Source of the DNA: Eucommia ulmoides
Taxonomy: Eukaryota > Streptophyta > Magnoliopsida > Garryales > Eucommiaceae
Length of the DNA stretch: 64,000 bases
Assembly: GCA_016647705.1 (NCBI GenBank)
Contig: CM028335.1
Span: forward strand, 930,001 to 994,000
Direction of reading: 5' to 3'
In this document: one piece after another, positions 23,451 to 36,294 of the stretch
How the letters are laid out: each line of letters begins with the position of its first letter
How positions within the stretch are numbered: the stretch's first letter is position 1
Translations under genes and position numbers: made by a program
Notes under the pieces: generated by a model
What the model was told of the DNA's origin: nothing
Databases searched by the model: none
What the model saw: only the letters and a program-made list of their open reading frames with translations

Positions 23451-26108
23451 TTTTCATAAAAAATATTAAAATGTATGCACTAGGTTACAAACTTTGAACC
23501 CTATTAGACTTTATAAATTTAAGCCTAATTAGATTTTTTTTATTTTTTTTTATTTTTTTAATTGATTATAGGGGAATTTTAATTGATTAATTAATAACAC
23601 TGAGCTAAAACTTAAGTATTTATGGGCCTAAGACATTTGGGCCTAATTGAGGCCCAATATGCATCCTTTAATTAGGCCCCATACATTGCACCGTTGATGA
23701 AGACCATCTTATCTGCTAAAGTTACACTTTTATAAGGCCCATCTATTATGTGATTTAGTAGTAACACTTAAAACTAAATACATTAATTAATTATTAAATT
23801 AAGTATATTTGATTACAAAATTAAGTAATAATCGTTTAAGAATTGTTTAAAATTTTAAGTGATCTATAATTCACTTAATTTTGAGCTCTTATAACTTAAT
23901 ATTATAAAATATCTAATTATCACAACCAACATTTTACACTAATACTTTTTGGAACGAGTCCACGTGACCCAAAATACTTAAGTTAAAGTATCGATAGTAG
24001 CAAACGTGATACTTCATGTATCAAACAATTTTTTTCTAATACTTCCTATGTAGGATCTCATAACATCCGCCACTCAAAGACCCAACAGTTTCATCGCGTT
24101 TGCCCTGTTCGTCCTCTTGGTTGGTGGTTTAGAGATAGTTGCTCGTAAGCAGACACAAGGTATCTTGAAGCCTCTACTCCTCTATCAACACCACTAGGGT
24201 GTTATTTTGGGATCAGATTAGCTTGCCACTATTTGTAACGTTCCACGCGGTCCACTTGCCTGGTACCTTTCGGATTGAGTCCACACTGACCAAAAATTAA
24301 AATAACTGTGACTATTAAAAAGTAGTAAGCTGATAATGTTTAAAAGTCAAATATTTATGAATAGAACAAAAAATTTAAAATAAAAATCGAGTACCGTATA
24401 ATTAGATTTTTATTCTTTTTATCAACCTGTTAAATTTATTAATTAGATGTTTTTAACTAAAATATAAAGGGAAACTTTTTTAGAGGTCCCAAGATTTCAA
24501 AAATAACTTTTTAATATTAACTTAGAAAATTAAAACTTATTCGAATAAAAAAATTAAAAATAATAAATGAATTATTTTAATAGAAATTGTAATAATATAT
24601 ATATATATATATATATAATTGTTTAATCTTCATATTGGCTTGTTTCATGCTACTAAGATTTTTAGCTTGATTAACAAAACTATTTGTCCGAGAGGTGTCA
24701 ATCTGGTTGGTAAAGAGAAATATTTTCTTTCTTTATTAATTAGGGTCGACGCTTCTGGAGAATACTGTTAGAATTAAATTTTTAATGCACCAAGTCGATG
24801 TGGCGGAATGCCTCTAAAATCATCCAAGAAAGTAACGAGGTACGCGTGAACTGGATCAGACGCATCGTACTGTTAAAAAATAAAATAAAAAACAACTATT
24901 TGTAGGTTTGAAAAATAGTATTTGGAAATTCAATTTAAGGCAGACTGAATAAAATTTTAACAAAAATAAGGCATGACTTTTACCATTTCACTTTGACTTT
25001 TGAATTTTCAGTATTTCAAATTCCAAAGCATGTCTTGAATTCTGAAATTAGGAATTAATTTCATACTTAATTTCTTGATTAGGAATTAAGTAATATTCCA
25101 CTATTTTTTTTAGGGTCCCCACTCATCAAAGCAGTGATTCCTTGGGCCCAAATCAACTGCATCATCATCAACAGCAATTCAAAAAAAATTGGAGTAATTT
25201 TTAAATATTATATTTTTAATAGAGAAAAATTATGTTTTTGATACGCCGTCTATGTGGATCTAGAAATTTGTTAAATTTTACATTAAGAACGCTATTAAAA
25301 ATTGTGGACGGAAAATGGATTGTAATCAGAACACGACTTTCTCTAGTGAAAATATTTTCGTCATTTCATCACTCCGCTAAATCGAAGACGTTTTTCCTCA
25401 CAACGATTCTTTTGAAAAATGGGTAAAAAAAAATTTGACACGTTGTTAGGCAAAAGTTAAGAAAATGACAAAAATATCTTCGTTAGAAGATCACGCGCTG
25501 AGCAAAACTCATTTTTTGTCTAAAAATCACTAACAACGTTTTCAATTTCGCGCGGAATTGAGACAAACGTGAAACTTGAGTTGACCAAATGAGCAATTTG
25601 ACAAACTTTAAGGTTCACATAGAGACTCAACCCCATACTTTAGGGTACCAAAAATGTAATTTTCCCCTTTTTCAATAATAGAAGTTTGAAAAAATCAAGG
25701 GGTGAAATGGTCCCCTTGATGCCACCAGAAAGCAAAAGGCTTGAAACCCAGTGATCATATCATCTTAGAATAATCTAAAGTGGAGCTTGACTTAATCATG
25801 CATATCAATAGCCTAAATCTATTAATAAATAATACATTTTAACGGTTCAGATTTAATTTTAAAAGATAAATAGTTAAGATCGAACTTGTACAATCTCTTG
25901 ACCCACTAATTTCAAATTCCGCAATATCACTCAATGAGTTAAATGAAGAGATAAAATATTTCGAAAGATTAAAAATTTTATACTTTCACTTTTAAAGCGC
26001 TTGAATTTCAACTATGTATTTTATTAATTAATTTTTTATTATTTAATTTAAAAATCGATATGGTAACTTTAAGCACGAGGAATCCTTCTAAGATAATCTA
26101 TAATAAAT

Positions 26109-26139
<31 letters not shown>

Positions 26140-26261
26140 AACACTTTAATAAAAGGATTTTAGATTCATCAAGCTCGGTTGGAAAGTTATTTGTTAGCTA
26201 AGCCACTGGCCTGCTGTTAAAGCTTCTTTTTTTTTAAAAAAAAAAAAAAAAAACAAATTAG
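23451..26261. other. Intergenic, AT-rich with scattered repeat fragments
   Basis: No gene. 24690-24870 matches the SINE-like family (ggtgtcaatctggttggt; cgatgtggcggaatgcctct; gtacgcgtgaactgg). 24060-24300 is a GC-richer stretch of unknown origin. A (TA)n tract lies at about 24597-24617. 25230-25680 is unremarkable. Confidence 0.4.
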
Positions 26262-26662
26262 GGGCTTTTGACATTTTGTACCCCTAAAGTTTGAATATTA
26301 TATATTTCACTTTGGTTCCCGTACTTTCAATTTGAACAAATAACACCGCGAAGTTTTGTAATCATCCCACTTTAGTCCAAATCAATAATTCCATGGCAAA
26401 TCTGCACGACAAAGACTCAACTGTCTTTGTCTGTATGAGTGTTTGGGAAGGAAAGAGAATGCTGAAAATTGTACATAAAGCTTCTTGAGACCGTCAGAAG
26501 CATGACATATGTCTCTTTTCTTTTTAACATTGTGACGGGCATAATGACTTGGACTGTACTAGGATGATTAAGAAAGTTTAAGTTGTTATATGTTCAAATT
26601 AAAACCGTAGAAACCAAAGTGAGATTTTGATCAAACTTCAAGGGTGCAAAGTGTCAAAACCC
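26262..26662. mobile_element. TIR element, 'gacactttg' family copy 1
   Basis: Left end GGGCTTTTGACATTTTGTACC; right end GGGTGCAAAGTGTCAAAACC, mutually inverted. About 401 bp, non-coding. A second member lies at 27788-28635. Confidence 0.75.
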
Positions 26663-27097
26663 TTTTAATTGATGTTCAAGCAAGAACCCCAAAAAGCCGA
26701 AGGACTATATTTTAATATTCAAGCCAAATATATATATATATATAAAATAAAAAATATATAAAAAAGGATTTCTTATTGTCAGTTGAGTTTTTCCATCAAC
26801 TCCTCACCAATATTCCTCTTTTCATACCTTTTTTTTAATTGATTTAAAATGCAAGTGTCAATTATATATATATATATATATATACACATATATATATTAT
26901 AGATAAATATTATTTTTTGTGGAGTTCAGACGTCAAGTTGTCCAATTTTAGGCAGGCAGAAGGGTTTCGTTAAGGGATGGATAACCAACAAATTGTTCTT
27001 TTTTTTATATTTTTTTAAATATAATTATGTTAAATTGTGTTATGTGTGCATGTGTCGGAAATTCCTTAGCTCTCCAGGTCAATGAATAATAAATGCC

Positions 27098-27525
27098 AGT
27101 CTGGTTACTGTTTTTCGTGTTTCCGCTCCCAAATTTTTGAAATTAATATACCAAAATATGTATGGTAAATACCTTTCGGTTTCCAAAATTTTGGGAGTAA
27201 TTCATAGATTCTTTAAGAATCTGAAAAACGAAAAAATATTAATTTCTATTCTCTCTCAAAAACTATTCTCACTACTTCTCGGCTGCCCACCGCTACCCAG
27301 CCGGCCAATATACATTTGAAAAAAAATAAAAAAAGAACAAATGTTGCAACTAAACGTGTTTCTTATTTTTATTTTTATAAATTCAAAGAAACAATTTCAG
27401 GGCAATGGTCGTTACCGAACATGTTTTTATTCCCAGAATACTTTAAAATAGAAATAAAATTCTTATACTAATTTTTTAAGAGTAAAAACACAAAAGCATA
27501 AACAGTACCAACCAAACGCCACCTA
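27098..27525. mobile_element. MITE, 'gttactg' subfamily copy B
   Basis: Opens CAGTCTGGTTACTGTTTTTC and closes near CAACCAAACGCCACC. The ordered internal blocks are those listed for the copy at 20110. Non-coding. Confidence 0.7.
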
Positions 27526-27787
27526 CTCTCTAAGAATTTGTCAATTTATTACGTAATTAAACCCTGAAAAATATATAATTTAGAATTTTTACATTATTAG
27601 TTTTCTTTTTTCTATTATATCTATCATGGGAATTTGAAAAGTTGCTGGTCATAAATAGAAAAAAATCTTGAATTTGCTGGTATATGTATTTGAATTACTG
27701 TAATAATAATAAAAATAATAATTAAAAGGAGCTTTATCCCTGGTTGGCAGTTGAGTCATTCCACTGTCATGCCTATATATATATATC

Positions 27788-28635
27788 GGGTTTCGACACT
27801 TTGAACCCCGGAAGTTATACCAAAATCTATTTTTGGTCCATGTGGTATCAATTTGAACATATAACGACTTAGAGTTTTCAAATCACCCCACTATAGTCCA
27901 ACTCGTTATTCTGATTACAATTGTGGATGGAAAAATAGTCACTTAACGAGCATTGGCTCTTTTTAAGAGACTTTATGAGTATTTACAATGTCCTTCTTTC
28001 GCCCTTCCTCTTCTCCTTCCCACCCAAATACTCTGAAATATACATGATATTATATGTATTACAATTTTTTTTAGAAAGAGGCTGTAAATTCACATGAGGA
28101 CCTTTTAAAAAAGGTTAGATGTATGGCAAGTAATGGATTGTCATCCAAAAATTATATTGGACTTATTGCTTTGGACTGAAGTCGGATGATTAATTACGAA
28201 GCTTAGCGTGTCACGTGTTCAAATTAATAGCATGGGGATTTGTAGGGTGGTCTTAGATCTCTCTCGATTCCAAAAGTTAGATCATAAGATCAGGTTTTTC
28301 CTCATACTTATAACCTGACCACCATCTCTTTCTATATTCAATGTGGAATAAACCTAACAATCACCCTTAGACATCGGACTTTTGGTCAACTAACCCTCAA
28401 CCGGTCTCTCCCTCTGTGGCAATTGGATCAGAGATGTTGTAACATAGGCTATGATAGCAGTGGAGGGTGATCTCGTATCTCTCTCATCCCCCCAAAAGTT
28501 AGCTCAAAAGATGAGGTTTTCCTTCACACTTATAATCTGACCATCTCTCTCTTCCACATCTGATATGCGATAAACCCAACATGATCAAAGTGCAATAATA
28601 ATCAAACTTCATGGTTGCAAAGTGTCAAAAACCCT
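27788..28635. mobile_element. TIR element, 'gacactttg' family copy 2, with nested insertion
   Basis: Left end GGGTTTCGACACTTTGAACC; right end GGTTGCAAAGTGTCAAAAAC. It aligns with copy 1 on both sides, but an extra ~340-bp block (28241-28581) sits between the shared 'gttcaaattaa' and 'aatcaaacttca' segments. Confidence 0.75.
28241..28581 (+). mobile_element. Solo-LTR-like repeat nested in TIR element
   Basis: Begins TGTAGGGTGGTCTTAG and ends AAACCCAACA (TG...CA), with two internal copies of a 'ctctctc...aaaagttag...cacacttataatctgacca' module. A longer relative with three modules is at 44341-44900. No clear TSD found here. Confidence 0.6.
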
Positions 28636-28902
28636 AAATATAGATTATATATCAATATATGTATAGCTTTTGATTTAATTTAAAATTTGTGGGTCATATA
28701 ATAAAGGAAGCAACTTTAAACATTTTGGCCAGCCTTTGTTCATAAGCATCTGCAAACAGGAGAGAAAGAGAGCACCACCCTCTCATCATACCCCTTCCAA
28801 AGCAAAAGCTAGAGAGAGAAAGATCGATCTAGAGAGAGAGGATTCAAGGAAGAAATTACAGAGAGCTGGGTGTGTTTTTATAAAAAAAAATTCTGGGTTA
28901 AA
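28636..28902. promoter_or_regulatory. Upstream region / 5' leader of the DUF662 gene
   Basis: Short spacer between the TIR element and the ATG. GA-rich leader (agagagaaag) at 28758-28860. The promoter is thus squeezed against transposon DNA. Confidence 0.45.
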
Positions 28903-29201
28903 ATGATTCAAACGCAGAAGGAAACAAATGATCTTCAAGAGGCACCGCAGTCAGTTGTAAACTCCGGCCAAATTTCAACCACCGTGAGCTTCAACAGTAC
29001 AGCCAGCAGCAGAGAGGAGGACGAGATGGCGAAGTCTGCTCTCACCGCTTTCAGAGCCAAGGAAGAGGAGATCGAGAAGAAGAAGATGGAGGTCAAGGAG
29101 AGAGTTCAAGCTCAGTTAGGTCGTATTGAAGAAGAAACCAAACGCCTAGCCAATATCCGCGAGGTATATATACATATAACACACACATATATACATATAC
29201 A

Positions 29202-29232
<31 letters not shown>

Positions 29233-30561
29233 TTTGGTACATATGTTGAGAAGGGGTTGAACTTCAAACTTTCATGCTAGATTTATTTTTTTTCGGTGCA
29301 TATATTTAGGGAAAGGGATTGAACTCTAGATTTTTCACTAAACCCTAATTTTAATAATTACCATGTAAGTGATAATTTAGTTTTAGTTCATTTTCTACAT
29401 GATCGGAACTTGATTACTTTTTAAAAAAACGAAAAAAATTGCTGTCTGAACACACACACAAACACACACAGACACGGAGATATATACATATATGTGTATA
29501 TGTATATGTGTGTGTATATATTGATGTATAGAATATGAATGGATTTTTAGGAGCTTGAAGCGTTGGGAGATCCGATGAGGAAAGAAGTTTCAGCCATACG
29601 TAAGAAAATTGATTCTGTCAACAAGGAACTAAAACCACTGGGACATTCATGCCAGAAGAAGGTGAAACTCTTAGACCCTGTTTGGTTACTGTTTTTGTTC
29701 CACGAATCCTGTTTTTGTTCCCAAAATTTTGTTTTAGTAAACATGTTTTCGTTTCCAAAATTTTGAGATTAATTTGGTACTATTTTCTGAATTCCTTAAA
29801 AAATAAAAATTGATTCTTTTTAACTCTCACAAAACTATTCTCACCACCACTCCGTCAGAAACCATCACTCTGTTGGCTACCATCACCCCCGACCAACCAC
29901 CACTGTCGGCCCCCATACGTCTAAAGAAAAAAAAATTACAACCATTTTCTTGTTTCTGTTTTCATAAATTAAAAGAAACAATTTCATTTACCAAACGTGT
30001 TTCTATTATTCGAACACTCCGAAACGGAAATAAAATTCTCATCTCGGTTTATTAGAAGTAGAAACAGAAAAACAGAAACACTAACCAAACTCCACCTTTA
30101 CCATTTTGATATTTTTCATTAAAAAAAAAAACCCCACAATTTTCATAATTACTACAAATAGACAGGCATAAGTTCGTGTCCATCTGACACTCCCCAGATC
30201 CCGCAACGAAGGGAGCTTCGTGCACGGTGCTGCCCCTTTTTACTCAAAAAATTAATTCTGGAAAATTGTTTTTTTTCCCACAGGAAAGAGAGTATAAAGA
30301 AGCTCTGGAATCATTTAACGAGAAGAACAAGGAAAAAGTTCAGCTAATTACTCGATTAATGGAGGTGAAATTAATTAATTATTTTCCTTTATTTTCTTTA
30401 AATAAAAGCAATTAAAATTCAACGATTATTGTCAAGTCTTTATCAATGTCAATTTATTTGATTTAATGGAATTATTATTTTATATTTTATTTTTCCAGCT
30501 GGTGGGTGAAAGCGAGAGATTGAGGATGAAGAAGCTTGAGGAACTAAGCAAGAGCATATAA
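28903..30561 (+). CDS. DUF662 / RAB6-interacting-golgin-like coiled-coil protein
   Basis: Exons 28903-29163, 29551-29661, 30284-30364 and 30499-30561 (all phase 0, GT-AG) encode 171 residues. The N-terminal ~40 residues are Ser/Thr/Gln-rich and divergent. From ~40 to the end it is highly charged coiled coil, including QAQLGRIEEETKRLANIRE, DPMRKEVSAIRKKIDSVNKE and EYKEALESFNEKNKEKVQLI. This matches the plant DUF662 family, related to the Golgi RAB6 interactor GORAB (Arabidopsis AT2G36410 type). No catalytic motif; membrane association would be peripheral. An upstream in-frame GTG (28870) is not credible as a start, so the ATG at 28903 was taken. Intron 2 contains a MITE. It lies head-to-head with the GRF gene about 11 kb away, as in Arabidopsis. 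The molecular role in plants is not established. Confidence 0.92.
29674..30100. mobile_element. MITE, 'gttactg' subfamily copy C, in intron 2 of the DUF662 gene
   Basis: Opens ACCCTGTTTGGTTACTGTTT and closes CACTAACCAAACTCCACC. It fills about two thirds of the 622-nt intron. Non-coding. Confidence 0.8.
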
Positions 30562-31523
30562 AATCAGAGTACTTAAACTTGACCTATTTTCTGATAAATT
30601 TGATGTTTGTGTGTATTAGTTTAATTTAGGATTTTTTTTTTTTAAAAAAAAAAGTTGAAATAGTTAATTTAATTTGGGTGTTTTGGGTTTGGTTTGTATT
30701 CTTTGATTTCTCTCTCTCTCTCTCTTTTTTTTTTTTTAATTTTTTTTTATTGTTCTAAATATTTAATTTTTTTTTTCTCTGTAATGTTACAATTAAATTA
30801 TGTATGGGGTGTTTTATTTGTTACCATAACTTTATGAAATTGATTTTTTTTTTTTTTTTTTTTTTTGAAAATATTTGAGTTAATGCAAGATAAACATGTA
30901 TTTTTTTTTTTCTAACACTAGATCTCTGACTAGGAAGACGCACTTAGGAATTTGTTAGTCACCAACATAGTGTTGCTCAAATAGTAAGATCTGCTTGAGT
31001 TAAAGCAGTTGAGGGATCTCTATAATGTTTGGGGTTTGACTCTGCGGAAAAACACTTGTTTGGAGGGACAATCACGCATCCCGAACGGGATTACTCTCAC
31101 ATCTTGTATGGTTGTGAGGACACTCGTGGGTATACCAAAAAATAGATATTTGTTACCCAACTGCCTTGTGTTGATAAATAGTTTTTTTTTTATATATACC
31201 CACGAGTGTCCTCTTATCCATACAGGGTGAAAGATTAGCTCGTTCGGGGTGCGTGGCTGTTTCTTTCAATAATTATTTTTTCGTAGGTTCGAACCCTTGA
31301 CCTTGCGGAGGTCTCTCAATTGTTTTAACTTAAATGTGTCTTGCCATTTGAGTTGCATTTTCTTGGTATAAATAGGTATTTATGATGATAGAAACAACAT
31401 TAAATACTTAAATAATTTTTTTTGTCCTAGTAGACCATGGCCAACTACTTTAACGACTAACATTCAACTAAATGATGGACCATGACATGTGATGTGTCTC
31501 TTTGAAGTTTATTTGAAATATTT
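30562..31523. other. 3' flank of the DUF662 gene with inverted SINE-like pair
   Basis: 3' UTR zone with T-rich tracts. 30975-31140 (minus) and 31175-31370 (plus) are two copies of one repeat in inverted orientation, both with 'cacgagtgtcc', 'cgttcgggg', 'tgacc' and 'ctctcaattg' blocks; the plus copy has a B-box-like GGTTCGAACCC. The pair could form a ~170-bp hairpin. Related sequences are at 43455-43620 and 51665-51860. Confidence 0.55.
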
Positions 31524-32530
31524 AGGTGGCATTTGGTTAGTGTTTCTAATTTTCTCAACTCAACTGGGATGAATTAGGTTGAGTTGGGTTGAGAATTTTG
31601 TTTCCTGTTGAGAATAGAATTGCGTTTGGTAATGAAATTTTTTTTGTACTCGGAACAAAATCACGTTTGGTAACGATATTATCCTTAAATTGATTTCAAG
31701 TGTTTTAACCCAAAATTCTCAAATCAAGAACCAACTCTAAAATTAATTTAATCAAATTCAACCAAAACCCCAATTAGAAGTCAAAATCTCCAAATCAAGA
31801 ACCAACCTAACACCGATTTCATCAAATTCAACCAAATCAAAATCAAAATCAATTCATAGACTGAAATCGAAACCCTAAATCAATTCACAAATCGAAATCA
31901 AAACTCTAAATCAATTCACAGATCAAAATCAGAATCAAAATTCAGAATGACCCTAAACCAAGTAATGAAATCGAAATCATGGAACAAAAATTGGTGGCGA
32001 TGGCGATGGCGGTGGTGAGGACGATGGCGACGGTGGCGGCAAAGATGATTGTGAGGAGGTGGACGGCATTGACGATTGTGAGGAAATCGAAATCGAAATC
32101 GATTTTAGCAAGAAAATCAAAATCAAAATTGAGAGAGAGCTTATGGTGGAGACGACGACGACGATGGCGGTGGCTGGACAAGACAACGATGGCGAGGACG
32201 ACGACAGAGAAGACGATGGCAAGAAGGAGAAGGAGGACGATGACGAGGACGACGATGGTGAGAAGGAAGAGGATGACGACGACGACGAAGACCACGAACG
32301 ATGGCAATGAGTGAAGAACAATGAAGATGGAAGAACAATGAAGATGGAAGAACAAAGGAAAGCGTTAGAAGTTGGAATGAAGTGGGATGAATTTGACTCA
32401 TTAATAATTTTGTAAATACCAAGCGTGTCCTTACTTGGGTTGAGTTTTGTGTTTGGCAAACGCATTCCCAAACATCAATCCCAGAATTTTTGGGTTGTGT
32501 TGGGTTGGAAACACTAACCAAACGGGGCCT
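31524..32530. mobile_element. MITE-like element with trinucleotide-rich core (copy F1)
   Basis: Left end AGGTGGCATTTGGTTAGTGT; right end ACACTAACCAAACGGGGCCT. It carries 'gttgggttgagaatttt' and 'cgtttggtaacgatattatcc' blocks of the 35-36 kb copies. The 1-kb interior includes imperfect GAC/GAT/GGC triplets at 31990-32310, giving acidic and basic low-complexity ORFs on both strands that are not genes. Confidence 0.75.
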
Positions 32531-34606
32531 TAATATTTAAAATTTTTTGTGGCTAAAGTCAGTGTATCGATTTTTTAATTTATAATTGTAAAAGATAATA
32601 AATAATATTTTTTTTTTATCAATTTAATCCAAATATTAAACTTGAAAAGTATAAAATATAATTTAATTCAACCGCCTTAAAAGTAGTGATATGAAGTTTT
32701 TGGGCTGCATTTTTTTCCCATTTAATTTTATAATCCAATCGCATCCGTTGATTTCTCTTAAATCAATCTCAACTCTTAACGGAAATATATTTTAAAAAAT
32801 CATTTTAATTTATAATATAAATTAGAATTTCTTTGTGAAAAATTCACTATATTGATTTTTTAAATTATAAGTGTTAAAAATAATAATAAAAAAAAATTGT
32901 TAGTTAAATACAAATATAAAATTTAAAGGTACAAAATATAATTTAATTTAATTATGCAGTTTTATAAATTTATTTTCTATTAAATTAATCAATGCATTTT
33001 TTATTTTATTTTTTGGAAAAAATCTTTCTAAATTTATTTTCTCATGTCTTGGTCCATCAATAATTGTGATACCTATATATCCTTATTCCTATGGGAATTC
33101 CAAAGAGAATGAGCGCCAAACATGAAACCTAAACTTAGTATGAAAATAGAAAAAATAAAAGCAAAACAAGTTGACACGCCTTATCTTTGGGAAAAGTATT
33201 AAGAAAATCTCTCGTCTTTTAATAAATATTATAAATATGTTTTTTTTTTTTTTTTTTAACCAAACTTCCTAAATCGATGTTGACTGGCTGATGTCATATT
33301 TTAAATGTCAATTTTTTTTTTTTGTTTATAATTCAAAATTTATTCGTGAAATTACTTAATTACTCTGACTCCGATTCATTTTTTTCTTTTTTTTTTCTTT
33401 ATATTTTTTTTTCCTCTCATTAATTCTATTCTCTTCTTTTTTTCTTTTCTTTTACTCTTCTTTTCTCTCTCCAATTCACTCCCCCTCCCACCGGTCAACC
33501 CTCTCTCTCTACGACCCATTGCCCCCCACCGTCTCTGGTTATAATCTCAAATCTCAAATACAGAGGGTGTTACTGTTAATTTTCCAAACTTGTTAGGTAA
33601 GGAATTCCGTTGCTCTATATAAATAATTGATATCTTAAAACTTGAAAATAATATTGCAATATTTGCATTGCTAAGAGCAACTCCAACAATTTCGTCATTC
33701 TTTGTGTCATCTTAAATTTTGGTAATTTTAATGCCAAAATTTACTCCAACAGCTCGGACTGACTTATAATTAATATAAAATTTTATAAATAATTATATCT
33801 TATATTTGTAGATATAAAATTTAAATTAAAAAAAAAATAAAAATCTTACATCATAAAAATAAAATAAAAAATATTAGATAAAATTTGAGTATCATTTAAT
33901 TAAAAATTAACATTCCATTTTGTAATTAGAAAAAAAAATAATGCAAATTATTATTATTGAATATGATAAAAAAATGAGACTGAGGGGATGATCCTTGATT
34001 GTTCATTATGGTGTAAACGGATTTATACAGTCGATTCTATTTAAATAAGATAAAGATTTAGTTATTTTTTTTTTCAGTTTTCCAGGGTATACCCGCATAA
34101 CAGTCAATAGAGGATAATCCCTCGAAGTATTGTCAGGTACCAAAAGCAGAAATTTCTCCCAATAAAACACTTTTCATGCACAATATTCCAAGATTCGATT
34201 TCGGAATGGTTAGTTAAGAAAACCAAATCCCTTTTTTGTTTAGGCAAAGACTTAGTTATTACTGTATACAAATGTGGAAAATTAGGTTTGGCATCAAATC
34301 AAGGTTGCTTTTATCTTAGAATTGTCTCATGAAATTTGTGTTGAATTACGTGTCCAATTTTGAGTGCATGGACAAGCCAATCATTTCTTTTGTGCCATTT
34401 TCTTCACATCAAATTTCACATATATAATTTATAATATCTTGTTTGACAATTTGGAGGTTTTACTACTCACTTTCTAAATAAGAAGACGTATCTCTTTTGT
34501 TATTTGCTAAATATAAGTCATAATAGACCCAAATACTTTTACCATTATTTATATATATATATATATTATTTTCAAAAAAGCATTAACACCTTTATTTTAG
34601 AAAGGG
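32531..34606. other. Intergenic, AT-rich
   Basis: No gene. 33680-33760 has MITE-end text (gagcaactccaacaatt; tttactccaacagctcgg). 34070-34215 (gttttccagggtatacccgc ... caagattcgatttc) has a close relative at 52915-53055. T-rich tracts occur at 33240-33260 and 33380-33415. Confidence 0.4.
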
Positions 34607-34800
34607 TTAATTAAACTTTCTCCCTTTGTGGTTAGGTTATTTTATATTTTGTTCTCCTGTGATATTTTCGTTACCACTTTCTCTCTTATAGTTAAGTTTT
34701 GTTGTATTTTACCATTTGATGTAAGCATAACTATAAGGGGGTAAAGTGCTGATAGAGGGTAAAGTAAAACAAAGGTTTAACCACATGAGTAGGAGAAAAG
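34607..34800. mobile_element. Foldback MITE, gggttaatt family
   Basis: Starts GGGTTAATTAAACTTTCTCC; the right part 'ggtttaaccacatgagtagg' is roughly complementary. Most diverged of the three copies in this window. Confidence 0.55.
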
Positions 34801-35087
34801 TACAAAAAAAAAATCATTGAACCCCCCCCCCCCCCACTGGAGAAGAAGAAGAAAGAACAAGGAGAATGAAAGAGGGGGAGAGATAGAGAGAATCCAACGT
34901 CATCTCCAGCGTCAGAGGTGGCTACCGATTGGAGAAGAAGAAACGGAGGTAAAAAAGAAAAAAAAAAACTGAAAGGACATTTGTGTATTTTAATTTTAAT
35001 TATTTAATTTTTAAAAAATTATTAAATGTAAATTTGTCATCATAATTAAAAATTCATTATATTTTTTTTTATCTACAAGGATACTAA
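34801..35087. other. Spacer with C14 homopolymer
   Basis: A run of 14 C at 34822-34835, then GA-rich text. No gene. Confidence 0.6.
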
Positions 35088-36294
35088 GGTGGCGTTTGGT
35101 TAGTGTTTCCACTTTTCTGAACCCAACTAGAATAGATTGGGTTGAGTTGAATTGGGTTCGGTTGAGAATTTTGGGAACAGAATTACGTTTGATAACGACA
35201 ATTTTTATTTTGTGCTGAGAACAGAATGTGTTTAGTAACGATTTTATCCAAAAACTAATTTTTTTTTTTTTGAATTTTTTTTTTGTTTGGTGGCAGCCGG
35301 ACGGCGACGGTGGTGAGGTGGTCGGACGGCCGCCGGCGACGGCGGAGGTTGCCGGCCGGCGATGGTCGATGGACGGTTGCCGGCTGCGGCAAACGGCAGC
35401 GGGTGGTGGTGGTCGGCCGACAGATAAAGTCGGAAGTTGAGAATTTTAGGTTGAGTTTTTTGGGCACAAAAAGAAACAATTTTTTTTTTGTTTCTAGTTT
35501 CTTTAGGATTTTGAGAATCAATTCCTATTTTTTGGGTTGGGTTGAGTTGAGTTTTGTATTTGCCAAACGCGTCCTCAAAAATTAAACCCAAAATTTTTGG
35601 GTTGGGTTGGGTTGGGAACACTAAGGCCCCGTTTGATTAGTGTTTCCAACTAAACCCAACCCAACCCAACCCAAAAATTGTGGGTTTGATTTTTGGGAAC
35701 GCGTTTGGCAAACACAAAACTCAACTCAACCCAACCAAAAAAATAGGAATTGATTCTCAAAATCCAAAAGAAACCAAAAACAAAAAAAAGTTGTTTATTT
35801 TTGTGCCCAAAAAACTCAACCCAAAGTTCTCAACTTCCGACTTCATCTGTCGGCCGACCATCACCACCCGCCGCCGCCGGCCACCGTCCGGCGACCATTG
35901 CAGGCCGCCGCCGCCGCCGTCTCCGGCAACCTCTGGCGACCTTCCGCTGCCGGCGATTACCTCCGGCGACCATCACCGCCCGTCGTCTCCGCTGTCCGGC
36001 CACCTCCGGCGACCTTCCACTGCCGCCGGCTACCTCCGGTGACCGTCGCTGGCCACCTCCGCCGCCGCCGCCGCCGTCTGGCCGCCACCAAATAAAAAAA
36101 AATAAAATTAGTTTTAGGATAAAATCGTTACCAAACACATTCTGTTCTCAGCACAAAACAAAAATTGTCATTACCAAACGTAATTTTGTTCCTAAAATTC
36201 TTAACTCAATCCAATTCAAGTCAACCCAACCCATTCCAGTTGGGTTCAAAAAAGTGAGAACACTAACCAAACGCCACCTAACCAAACGGGGCCT
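35088..36294. mobile_element. Two MITE copies fused head-to-head: 1.2-kb palindrome
   Basis: Copy F2 (35088-35627) opens GGTGGCGTTTGGTTAGTGTT; copy F3 (35625-36294) opens GGCCCCGTTTGATTAGTG and reads as the reverse complement of F2, closing CTAACCAAACGCCACC and then AACCAAACGGGGCC. The blocks 'tgtgctgagaacagaatgtg' and 'aacgattttatcc' and the CGG-rich core all appear inverted. The abutting ends share GGCCCC at 35625-35630. Transcription from either side would give a long self-complementary RNA. No coding content; the ORFs are GC-rich artefacts. Confidence 0.85.

Noticed and set aside
31282-31300. Possible tRNA gene (GGTTCGAACCC)
   Set aside because: Only a B-box-like word; no acceptor stem, anticodon arm or A box in the right place. 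Best read as a SINE-like repeat.
31979-32471. Overlapping long ORFs on both strands (acidic, Ser-rich and basic proteins)
   Set aside because: They are different readings of one imperfect trinucleotide repeat inside a MITE; composition is low-complexity and no domain is present.
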